From an uncultured Eubacteriaceae bacterium (GTDB taxonomy: Bacteria > Bacillota > Clostridia > Lachnospirales > CAG-274), in the NCBI GenBank assembly GCA_947167715.1, contig CAMVJD010000001.1, positions 62,001-126,000 on the forward strand: 64,000 nucleotides of DNA, read 5' to 3'. The number at the start of each line of letters is the position of its first letter. Position 1 is the stretch's first letter. This document shows positions 42,979-52,200 of the stretch, piece by piece. A program made the translations under genes and the position numbers. Below the pieces are notes generated by a model. That model was not told the origin of the DNA and did not search any database. It saw only the letters and a list, made by a program, of their open reading frames with translations.

Positions 42979-43300
42979 CAAAACACACCTCGCTTTCAAC
43001 TCCGTTATCCTTGAAATATTCCTTTATCTCCTGCAAAGCATCAATTTTTTCATATTCGGAAAAATTGTCGTAAAGCTCGAAATACTCTCTGACCTCTATT
43101 ATCTCCGAGTTATTGAATAACGCATCAGCAAAGTTTTCGTCTTTGTTAAGGTTATTTTTTCGCCGTTCTTGCAGAATAAGGGAATTGACCAAGTATAATA
43201 TGTTTTCAAACTCCCATTTGTCGCTCGGCAGTTCATAAAACACAAATGAGCTGCACATTTTGACTATACATCTTGCCGTATCACTTAAAATATTATCCAT
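42965..43300 (-). CDS. Hypothetical protein, 111 aa
   Basis: Helical acidic protein (WEFENILYLVNSLILQERR, then IEVREYFELYDNFSEYEKI). Strong AAAGGAG upstream of the ATG; only one base separates it from the stop of the ArdC-like/Sel1 gene. Not recognised. Confidence 0.62.
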   Translation of the reverse strand: MDNILSDTARCIVKMCSSFVFYELPSDKWEFENILYLVNSLILQERRKNNLNKDENFADALFNNSEIIEVREYFELYDNFSEYEKIDALQEIKEYFKDNGVESEVCFVEPI

Positions 43301-43301
43301 A

Positions 43302-46193
43302 TTATCGCGCTCCTTTGTCTTTTGTTTTTTTCGGTACTGCTTTTTCGCGTTCTTTTATATCACGCATCGGCGTTTCAATATCTTTATGCTTTTGAGGATT
43401 GAGTTTAGCCGATAATTTTTCAACCTCCTTAATTGCCTTTGTATTGCCCATAGCAGCCGCTTTTTGATAATACTCCAATGCTTTCATCGGGCTTTGCTTA
43501 ACGCCCTCGCCGTTCTGATAACATTCGGCGGTTCGCAGACAACCAAGCTCATTGTTTTTGTTCGCGGCTTCTTCATATAAGGCAAAGGCTTTTTTCTGAT
43601 TTGGATTGATGCCGTTGCCAAGCGAATAGCTGTCTCCGAGATTGACAAGGGCAAGGCTGTCGCCTGCCTTTGCCGCTTCTGCAAAGCATTGTACGGCAAG
43701 TTTGGCATTTTGCTCCGTTCCCTCGCCGTTCATATACATACAGCCAAGGTTTGTTTTTGCTTGTATATCGCCTTTATCTGCCGCCTGCTTGTACATATCA
43801 AATATGTTTTCGGCAGTCTTTTCTTCGGCTGAAATAGACAGCGTATCGGCGCAGTTTTCGATAAGTATCGCCTTATTTCTTAATCCCTCTGCGTTCCCTG
43901 CTAATGCCGAGCTATTCAAGGCTTTAAATGCCTTGTCAATATCGCCCGTCTTGTAAAGCTGTACCGCAAGAATATTGGAGTACATACCCGATTTATCATC
44001 ATTCGTGCGTTCTTTAAGATAATTTATCAACGCTTGATTTTCCTCGAAACGCTGTCTTTCATCGGGCGTGAGGTTTTCCTGTTCCTTTTCGGCAAGCTCT
44101 AACGGTGTCAGCTCCATATCCTGCTGTGTGAAATTATCCTGCACAAATTCTTCTATCGAGTTTTGTGTCGTCTGCTCATAGCCGAGTTCTTCCAACTTTT
44201 GATAGACTTGCCGTTCAATATCACTTATCAAATTTCCGATTGTTGAAACAAATGCCGTTTTGTCCTTTGCTTTAATTTGATTAAGCAGATTGAAACTATC
44301 CGCTGTTATGCCAGTTTCAAGCCCGCATCGCGCGGCTACTTGATACAGTACGCTTGACGATATAAAATCTTTTTCCTTTTTTGAAAACTCGTCCTGTCCC
44401 GTTGCGGTCAGCATAATATCCGATATAATCTGTTTTACGTTTTCCTGTGCTTCTGTTGGTATCTTAAATGCCTTTAATGCCTTTTCAATACCGCCGTTTG
44501 TCTGCTCCGCAGAAAAAACAGATAAAAGCCCGATATTGCCGTCCTCGTTTTTGGTTAAGACTTCGGCAGCGCGTTCAAGCGGCTTGACATCAATGCCGAG
44601 CTTATTCCACATCTCCATAGTGGCAAAAGCTGTCGGCGCGGCAGAAATACCGTGTAAAAGCACCTTGTTGTCAAAGCCTATATTCTGCATATACCTTGTC
44701 TTGCTTAAAAAATCAAGCCAATTTGCGGGATTTGCCAAGGCAGCCTTACCGACTGCCAAACTTTCTTTCAAGGCTATTATACTACTAATATTCGATACCG
44801 TATCGGGGCTTTCCTTTTGTTGACTTTGCTCATTTTGTCGCTGTTGCTCTTTCGCAAGTGCTTCGGCGTATAAAAGCGTGTCGCTTGCTACCGCCTTAAT
44901 TATGCCGCCTATTTCGTTCATAAACGAAACCTTTTCATTTTTCGGCAGTGAAGAAACATACTCAAAGTCTTGTGGCGTGTAGTCTGTTTCAAGCCCTGTG
45001 CGTTCCGCAACTTGCAACATAACGCTTGATTGAATAAAGCCTATAATCTTATCGTCAACGCCCTTGCCAAGCTCTGACAGCTTGTCCATAGTGCGCCGTG
45101 TTATCGTCTGCGCAATATCGCTTAACTGCTTATCATTTAACTGCATTTTCCAAGGTTTATAATCGGAATTTGTATCACTTATATCATACACAAACGATAA
45201 GCTCTCCGCACCGTTTGTGTTTACATAAAGCGGAATAGGCTTTGCATCGGCGTTTAATTCGGCATTAAGCCTTTTTGTCCACACATCAGCTTTTGCACAT
45301 AATGTAGCCGAGGGTTTGTGTGCGTTTATAAGTATTGCTTCGTCAAGATTATACTTATATAAGTACGCCGTTTGTTTGATAAAGTCAAACCAACTTTTAC
45401 CATTATCGGCTATTGAGTGTTTGGCAACATCAAGCTGTGTTTTGACCGAGTTAATGTCAAACGGCAGATAATCTGCTTTCAGCTTGTCTATTTCTGCCTG
45501 CTCCGCAGGGGAAACTTCAAGCTCGTTATGCTTTGTTATCTGTACATCGGCAACGCTCTTTTCTGCGTGGTCTTTGACTTCAAAAACGTGCGATTTTGAG
45601 TCATATTCCTCATTAAATGCAATATCTTCGATAAGCTCCGTGCGCGGATTTATCGAAGATATAAAATCTGCTGTGCGCTGAACGGCAGATTTTACAAAAT
45701 CCGTTAAACGGGTTTTATTGTCTTTTTTTATTTCTTGTGCCGCTTCTTGCGGATATAGCTCCGAAAACATCATATATAATTGTGGATTTTGACTGAATAA
45801 TTCATCGGCAAGCTCATTATCTGTCCCAGTCTCTCTATATGCTTTGTCCGTAACTTCGGTCGGCGTGTAGGCATATAAAAGCTGCATAAGGACTTCTTTT
45901 CCCTTATGCTCTGCGAAAAGTAATTCATTTTCTTCGGGGACAGTACCCGAAATCATAAGATATTCGGCAGCTTGTTTTACTTTGTTAATATCATCGGAAT
46001 AATTACGGAGAAAGTCCTCTTGTTGCGGAGAAAATGCGCCCTCACTTGAATTATTCATCTCTCTTATTATTTTGTTGATTTGTTCTGCTATTCTTGCGGA
46101 ATAATTCTCCGCAACAATTCCGTTGTTTGCATCTGTCATTTCTTCGGGCAGATTTGTTGTAGGGGTGTGTGTACGTTCCTTTATTTCGTCCAT
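43302..46193 (-). CDS. Double ArdC-like protein with Sel1 repeats, 963 aa
   Basis: Two tandem segments (about residues 255-470 and 485-680) repeat the pattern seen in the ArdC/LtrC-like part of the polyvalent protein: 'SWFDFIKQTAYLYKYNLDEAILI', 'ADVWTKRL', 'YDISDT', 'QVAERTGLETDYT' and a second, more diverged set 'NWLDFLSKTRYMQNIGFDNKVLL', 'QVAARCGLETGIT'. The C-terminal 230 residues hold about four Sel1-like repeats (AKTNLGCMYMNGEGTEQN, ALVNLGDSYSLGNGI). ArdC proteins bind single-stranded DNA and protect it in the recipient; Sel1 repeats bind other proteins. ATG after GGAGG. The fusion is unusual. Confidence 0.8.
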   Translation of the reverse strand: MDEIKERTHTPTTNLPEEMTDANNGIVAENYSARIAEQINKIIREMNNSSEGAFSPQQEDFLRNYSDDINKVKQAAEYLMISGTVPEENELLFAEHKGKEVLMQLLYAYTPTEVTDKAYRETGTDNELADELFSQNPQLYMMFSELYPQEAAQEIKKDNKTRLTDFVKSAVQRTADFISSINPRTELIEDIAFNEEYDSKSHVFEVKDHAEKSVADVQITKHNELEVSPAEQAEIDKLKADYLPFDINSVKTQLDVAKHSIADNGKSWFDFIKQTAYLYKYNLDEAILINAHKPSATLCAKADVWTKRLNAELNADAKPIPLYVNTNGAESLSFVYDISDTNSDYKPWKMQLNDKQLSDIAQTITRRTMDKLSELGKGVDDKIIGFIQSSVMLQVAERTGLETDYTPQDFEYVSSLPKNEKVSFMNEIGGIIKAVASDTLLYAEALAKEQQRQNEQSQQKESPDTVSNISSIIALKESLAVGKAALANPANWLDFLSKTRYMQNIGFDNKVLLHGISAAPTAFATMEMWNKLGIDVKPLERAAEVLTKNEDGNIGLLSVFSAEQTNGGIEKALKAFKIPTEAQENVKQIISDIMLTATGQDEFSKKEKDFISSSVLYQVAARCGLETGITADSFNLLNQIKAKDKTAFVSTIGNLISDIERQVYQKLEELGYEQTTQNSIEEFVQDNFTQQDMELTPLELAEKEQENLTPDERQRFEENQALINYLKERTNDDKSGMYSNILAVQLYKTGDIDKAFKALNSSALAGNAEGLRNKAILIENCADTLSISAEEKTAENIFDMYKQAADKGDIQAKTNLGCMYMNGEGTEQNAKLAVQCFAEAAKAGDSLALVNLGDSYSLGNGINPNQKKAFALYEEAANKNNELGCLRTAECYQNGEGVKQSPMKALEYYQKAAAMGNTKAIKEVEKLSAKLNPQKHKDIETPMRDIKEREKAVPKKTKDKGAR

Positions 46194-46205
46194 AATATCC
46201 TCCTG

Positions 46206-46235
46206 AAAGTGTTCTCATTGTGAGAACACTTTTTT
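46206..46235. repeat. ICE palindrome copy 13 (intergenic)
   Basis: The A run overlaps the TAA stop of topB; the other end is 12 bases from the next ATG and adjoins its ribosome binding site. Confidence 0.92.
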
Positions 46236-48321
46236 ATTTCTTTTTTTCGGGAAATTCCATTTTAAAGTTTACATACTTGCCGCCCGTATCGTCAAGCAAA
46301 ATGTCTGCTTCGTAAGTTTTACCCGTTTTTTCGGAGTAAAGGTCTTTAACTCTGACTTTGCCCTTGCTCAAAAGAGCTTTGGCAGCAGCCTTTGTAATTT
46401 CTTTCTTTTTTGTCTCCCAAAACTTGTTTTTCTTCCACAGCGTAAACTCACATTCCTTGTTTTCACAATAAAAATTGAGTTTACCCTCATAAACATTGTT
46501 GCCGCATCGCGGGCATTTTCCTATGACCTCGCGGTCGTTGAATGCCTTTGTTGCTTCTGCGGTTGTTGTTTCTGTATTGCCGACAATATCAACAACAAAC
46601 TCGGTTATGCCCTGCATAAACTCGCTGTCGGAAAAACTGCCCTTGCTTACAAGCACAAGTTTGTTTTCCCAATCGGCAGTCAGTTTTGCGCTTTTCAGCT
46701 TATCGGGCAAAATCTTAACAAGGCTTTTGCCCTTATCTGTCGATATAAGCTGTTTTTTATTACGCTCAACATAGCCGCGCGTAATAATGCCCTCGATTAT
46801 ACCCGCGCGTGTCGCGGGAGTGCCGAGACCCTTGCGTTCAACCTCGTCCGTATCATAATCGTTATTGCCTGCACGTTCCATAGCACTTAACAGCGTATCT
46901 TCCGTGTACGGCTTTGGTGGTGTAGTGTAGTGTTCGGCAACAGCGGCAGATGCGTTTATCGCCTGCTGTTCTTTAACTTCGGGCAAGGTCTTTTCGTCCT
47001 TGTCCTCGGTTTCTTCCTCTTTACAGTTAAGAAAATTCTTGTAATTTTCTTCAACGGCTTTAAAGCCCTTGTTTGTGACCGTTCTGCCGCTTGCTTTAAA
47101 CTCGGCATCGGCACAGTTAAGTTTGATTTGTGTGCTTTCGTACTCAAACGGCGCAGCCGTTGCGGTCAAAAGCCTATGGGCTATCATATATAATACCTTT
47201 TTATCGGTATCGGTCAGCTTTGAAAGGTCAGCAGCCCCGATATTCGCTGTCGGTATTATTGCGTGGTGGTCGGAGACTTTTTTATTATCCATAACCACCT
47301 TGATATTCGGGGTTATGTCGGTGTTCTTACAAAAATCGGGAAATATCTTGCAGATGATCCCGATTATATTTCTTGCAGTATCTTCCATATCCTCGGTCAG
47401 ATATTGGCTATCCGTCCTCGGATAAGTCGAGAGCTTGTTATCATACAAGCTCTGAACAGCCTGCAAGGTCTGATTTGCCGTGAAACCGTATAAACGGTTT
47501 GCATCTCTCTGTAATGATGTTAAATCATACAGTTTAGGCGGCTTTGTTTTCTTTGCTTCTTTCTTTACTTCCGTAACAATCGCCTGCGTATTATCGCAGT
47601 TCGATTTAAGGCTCTCGGCAGCCGTCAATTCTTTTATTTTATCGCTTACTGCGGTAAAACCGCCGCAGTCAAGCTCAACGGTATAGTATTTTTCCTTAAC
47701 AAAATTCGCTATCTGTTCATCACGCTCAACTATCATTGTAAGGGTGGGCGATTGAACGCGACCAACACTCAAAACTTTTGTGCTGTTGTATTTTGTCGTA
47801 AAAAAACGTGTCGCGTTTATGCCGACAAGCCAATCGGCGCGTTCACGGCACAATGCCGATTTATATAAATCGTCATAGTCTGTACCGTTCTTTAAATCTT
47901 CAAAGCCCTGCTTTATTGCGCTATCCTCTAACGAGGAAATCCAAAGGCGCAAAAAAGATTTTTTACAGCCTGCAAGGTTATATGTGTGTCGGAAAATGAG
48001 TTCTCCCTCGCGCCCCGCGTCCGTTGCGCACACAAGCGCATCGACTCTGTTATCTCGCATAAGCTGTTTAAGGGTGTTAAACTGCGCTTTTGTTGCAGGC
48101 TTGACCTCATAGCTCCAATTCTGCGGGATAATAGGCAGGCAATCCCATTTTTTGTACTGTTCGCCGTATTTATCGGCTTCTGACAATCCCACAAGATGTC
48201 CGACACACCAACTAACCATATATCCGTTGCCCTCAAAATAGCCGTCTTTGCGTTCCGTTGCGCCGATAACCTTTGCAATAGATGCTGCGACCGAGGGCTT
48301 TTCTGCTATAACTAACTTCAT
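46234..48321 (-). CDS. topB: DNA topoisomerase III (type IA)
   Basis: 695 residues. Toprim start MKLVIAEKPSVAASIAKV, acidic DAGREGELIFR, active-site Tyr in STYPRTDSQYL (about residue 315), the SVGRVQSPTL block, and a C-terminal zinc-ribbon (CPRCG..., CENKEC) used by conjugative relatives. It relaxes and decatenates DNA during replication or transfer; Tn1549-like ICEs regularly carry one. ATG after GAGGAG. Confidence 0.97.
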   Translation of the reverse strand: MKLVIAEKPSVAASIAKVIGATERKDGYFEGNGYMVSWCVGHLVGLSEADKYGEQYKKWDCLPIIPQNWSYEVKPATKAQFNTLKQLMRDNRVDALVCATDAGREGELIFRHTYNLAGCKKSFLRLWISSLEDSAIKQGFEDLKNGTDYDDLYKSALCRERADWLVGINATRFFTTKYNSTKVLSVGRVQSPTLTMIVERDEQIANFVKEKYYTVELDCGGFTAVSDKIKELTAAESLKSNCDNTQAIVTEVKKEAKKTKPPKLYDLTSLQRDANRLYGFTANQTLQAVQSLYDNKLSTYPRTDSQYLTEDMEDTARNIIGIICKIFPDFCKNTDITPNIKVVMDNKKVSDHHAIIPTANIGAADLSKLTDTDKKVLYMIAHRLLTATAAPFEYESTQIKLNCADAEFKASGRTVTNKGFKAVEENYKNFLNCKEEETEDKDEKTLPEVKEQQAINASAAVAEHYTTPPKPYTEDTLLSAMERAGNNDYDTDEVERKGLGTPATRAGIIEGIITRGYVERNKKQLISTDKGKSLVKILPDKLKSAKLTADWENKLVLVSKGSFSDSEFMQGITEFVVDIVGNTETTTAEATKAFNDREVIGKCPRCGNNVYEGKLNFYCENKECEFTLWKKNKFWETKKKEITKAAAKALLSKGKVRVKDLYSEKTGKTYEADILLDDTGGKYVNFKMEFPEKKK

Positions 48322-48343
48322 ATAATATCTCCTCGTACATAAT

Positions 48344-48484
48344 TTATTCTAACATTTCGCCCGCAAGCTCAATAAGTGTATGAATATCCTGTGCGGCATT
48401 TTCTTTTGTTGGCTTTCGCTCATCATCAACTGCTTTAAGCAGTATATTTAATTCCTTTTCCGATAACTTTATTGTAACTACCAT
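48344..48484 (-). CDS. Small hypothetical protein, 46 aa
   Basis: Too short for the ORF track. ATG at 48484 with GAGGTG upstream. Begins MVVTIKLSEKELNILLKAV and is mostly helical; a ribbon-helix-helix is possible but not shown. It lies between topB and the DUF4315-like gene with 8- and 22-base gaps. Confidence 0.62.
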   Translation of the reverse strand: MVVTIKLSEKELNILLKAVDDERKPTKENAAQDIHTLIELAGEMLE

Positions 48485-48492
48485 AATGCACC

Positions 48493-48774
48493 TCAATTAT
48501 GCTTATTCTGATAATTTGTATTATTGTTTGTTTGTGTTGCAGCATTGATGCTTGTTTCTTTATCGCCTGCTATATCATTATTTGCTGTCTTTTTCTCTGT
48601 AACAAGCTCGGCTAAATCGTTAAAACTCATATTATTTTTTGCCATTAAGTCATTTATCCATCTTGACTGTAACTCCGCCCGCTTGTTTTCAAGCTCCTTG
48701 ACCTCCGCTTTTTTCTGCTTAATTCTGTCATCAAGGTTTGTTATTTGTCCTATTACTTTTTCTGCATCTGCCAT
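48493..48774 (-). CDS. Coiled-coil protein, DUF4315-like, 93 aa
   Basis: A heptad-rich helix (DDRIKQKKAEVKELENKRAEL) followed by NMSFNDLAELV and a Thr/Asn-rich tail. This is the layout of DUF4315 proteins, small coiled-coil proteins next to topoisomerase and SSB genes in Tn1549-type ICEs. AAGGAAG upstream. Function unknown. Confidence 0.65.
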   Translation of the reverse strand: MADAEKVIGQITNLDDRIKQKKAEVKELENKRAELQSRWINDLMAKNNMSFNDLAELVTEKKTANNDIAGDKETSINAATQTNNNTNYQNKHN

Positions 48775-48795
48775 TTTGCTATTCTTCCTTTCTTA

Positions 48796-49173
48796 TTAAA
48801 ACGGTAATTCCATTTCGCCTAAATCTTCAACTTCGTAAAATTTTGCTTCGTTTTCAGTTTCAATCGGGTCTGTGCTGCTTTCTGCTCCCTTGCTGTCGGC
48901 AAGCTCTAAAGCATCGACCCTTACGATATTTCTATCTCGCTCATTTTCCTTTTTGACCGTTTCGACATAGCCTTTTACACAAATTCGTGAACCTTTACTT
49001 GCATACTTTTCAAGTATGCTTGCGTTGCGGTCATACGCAATGCAGGGAATAAATGCCGTATTGTCGGCATAATTTCTGCTTGCGACAGTAAAGAAAACAT
49101 AGGGTTTTCCGTTTTTTGTTTCTTTTAGTTCGAGGTCTTTTGTTAGGCGACCCAAAATAGTGATGTTGTTCAT
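48796..49173 (-). CDS. ssb: Single-stranded DNA-binding protein
   Basis: 125 residues from the ATG at 49173 with AAAGGAG; the ORF-track start adds residues translated from an ICE palindrome. OB-fold SSB motifs: NNITILGRLTKDLELKET, FFTVASRNYA, ASKGSRICVKGYVETV. The acidic C-terminal tip typical of SSB (here GEMELPF) is present, so it may bind partner proteins. It protects the transferred strand. Confidence 0.93.
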   Translation of the reverse strand: MNNITILGRLTKDLELKETKNGKPYVFFTVASRNYADNTAFIPCIAYDRNASILEKYASKGSRICVKGYVETVKKENERDRNIVRVDALELADSKGAESSTDPIETENEAKFYEVEDLGEMELPF

Positions 49174-49188
49174 AATTTCTCCTTTCAT

Positions 49189-49219
49189 AAAAAGTGTTCT
49201 CACAATGAGAACACTTTTT
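49189..49219. repeat. ICE palindrome copy 14 (intergenic)
   Basis: Symmetrical full form, 10 bases after the stop of the M23-tipped transfer protein and 15 bases before the SSB start. Confidence 0.92.
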
Positions 49220-49229
49220 AAATGATTTT

Positions 49230-52200
49230 TTAGTTTTCGGGATATTTAAGGTGTAATTCGGGGTCAAGTGAATTTTTCCGCATCGAATAGTAGTTTGTCA
49301 TATCGCAAGGAAGTTGATACAACTCCAAGTGTATATGCGGAGCAAGCGCGGACGGCGTAATTTCCTCATAACCGATTGTGTATAATTCGGTAAGGGAAAA
49401 ACAAGGATACACCATACGACTGGATACATCTCCCTCTGGCTGATGTGTTAGTAAATCGTATGGCGGTATACTATGATTTACATCAAAATCTATTTGACTG
49501 CAAGTACCAAGTTCTTGCCCCGCCTTTACAAAAAAGTTCGTGTTTTCGGTAATAGCTGGGTCTAATTTGTTGATGCACGATAATTTAACAGCAATTCCAT
49601 TGCCGTCAAAGTTAAATTCTCCGTCCTCCGTAAATGAATTAGATATAACAAATTCATAACCGCGACCCCATTGCTTCGTTACCTTGCACAATCCACTAAT
49701 AGGGGCATAGACTTTTTGATATTCTTCGGTATCGCCCATTTCAAAGTCAATAGCGCGATGTTCTGTAAGCAGCGGTGTATTGTTTGAATACTGTCCATAA
49801 TGTAGTTTCATATTTCCCTTAATTGGTTTGCCGCTGTTTTCGTTATATTCGGGCAAATCGACATTCATTTTTGACGCATCGAAAACCAAAATATATTGTT
49901 TGCCAAAATGTTTACAAATGCGATTTTTCAAATCCTCTCGGCTATCATATTTGATAGGTGGCTGTAAATACGAAACAAACAAATTTCCGTATTTTTTTAC
50001 TTGTTCATATCGTTCTTTTAGCTGCTTGTTACGTTCATCATCGTTTGATAAACGCACTATGTCATTTTTAATAAGAAAATCGACAGAGTATTTTTTATAA
50101 AATCTATATTCTTGATATTTATATTTTCCAGAACAAGTATATCTAATCGGAAAATCTGTCGTTTTATAATATGTATAAGTTTGAATTGAACCATCCGAAT
50201 TTTTTTCTTTTTCTGCATACCACATTGGCTGCGAATAAGTAGCTTCGTGTAACTCTTTTAACTTATCCCTTAAATTTCCCTCTGTTATACCAAGGATATT
50301 CAATTTTTGAAAACCCGTAAGATTTTCCTCGACCACCTGTAAATAAGCCATTGTAGAAATAATATCATCCGTTGTCCAACGATATTTTTCAAGCACCTCA
50401 TCTTTTGACCTAAAGATTTTCCATTCAGAAGAAGAATAATCGGGAGGGTAATCATATCCATTACTATCCTCCATATTGGTTTTTAATGTGAGTGACAAGT
50501 GCATCGGAGTACGTTCATTGTAAGTTGTAGGGTAACTATCTTCTTCTTCCAACGGCACATCTTCCGCAAATAAATAGTAATATTCATATTTATGGTCGGG
50601 GTCGTGTGAAGTGCTTAATCCGTCTATATTTTTGCGGATTATATCAAAATGGTCAAAACCAACATATAATTTTTGTTGGCGTTTTAAATCTAACGCATTT
50701 ATTGTCTCTGATATTTCTGTAGTGTCCATTATTTGCTTTGTATTCCAAATAAAAGTAAGAATAAAGCCGAAAATCATACCTCCCGCAGCGGTCATAAGCA
50801 GTAAATATCCAATAATGCCTGCAATAGCGGCTTTTGCGCTGTTGCCTGCTTTTTTGGTTGCCTGCTTTATCAGCCCCGTAAAACCGTTTCCGATTTTCTT
50901 TCCTGTTTTCTTCGCGGCTTCTTTGACTTGTTTACGCAGGCGCATCTTATTTTGCAGGCGTTTTAATTCTTGTAAGCCTTGTTTTACCGATTTATACGAT
51001 TTTGACACTGCTGTTGTCGCTTTTTCTGTGCCTTTGCCAACATTTATCATTTGTTTAATGCCGTCGGCTTCGGGTGTTTCCTCTGCCGCAGCATATAAAC
51101 CTGACATAAGCGCAGTTTTGGTAAAGTTGATACCTTTATCGGCAACATTTTCAAAACTGTTGCCGACATAGACCAAGCCCTGTTTTGTACCCTCAACAAC
51201 AGTCGGTAAAATCATATCTTTTATTGATTTTGTAACATCCGACTGCTGTTTGATGCCCAACTTCTTTGCGGCTTGCTTTGCTTTGGACTGTGATACTATT
51301 TTACCTTTTTCGCCGTGAGCAAACTTGTCAAATTTTTCTTGCTTGACCTTATAAGACATTCGTTTTTTCTTTAAGGTAAGTTGCTTTTTTTCAAGTGAAG
51401 ATTTCATTTTGACAAGCTCGGCTTCTTTGGCTTTTATTTCTTCAACCGTAAAATCGCCCTTTGTGGTCTTTGCTTTCAATAAAGCCAACTCTTTTTCGGC
51501 TTTTTCGATGTCTAATTTAGTCATTTGGACATCTAATTTTGCCATACGAAACTCGTCTCGCGCGTTTGCTGCGCCAAGTTTAAGCAAATCGTAATTTTGT
51601 TTCGGGTCTGCGGTAAAAACGGCTTTGGAAATAAGCGTTTTTGCTATTGTACCGTCAACGGGTATAACCGTTTCGCCAAATTCTTCTTTTGTGTTTATAG
51701 GCAGGCTTTTTATTACATCTCCTGCGGATAAGTCCATAGAACTTTTAGTCGGCTCTTTTTCGTCCTTATAAGTAATAAGCCCATTGCCGTATGAACTTGA
51801 ACTACCTTTTTTGTTAAAAGTTGTCTCACCGTGAGACGACTTTATGCGCAAGCCTTTGCGGTTGGCTTTCTTTTTGGACTTTGGTATATCCGCTTTTTTG
51901 CTCGGATTTATCAAAGCGTTTTGGGCGTTTTCCGTAACGATAGGCTGCGCTTTTGCGCGGCTTTCATCCGAATAGGATAATAGAGACGAACTGTTCTTCA
52001 TTTCACGCTCATCATTGTATACATTGATAGAGCCGTTGAGATAACCGTCCGAAATATTATCTTTTGTTTTCTCGGTCGTGGTTTTTACGGAAAAAGTCGT
52101 CTCATCGTGAGACACATTTTTTTCTTTTGATGCTTTCCGAAACTCGGAGCGGAAAGAAACTCCGTGAGGTTTGCTATAAGCAGGGGCTTCTTTACTTGTT

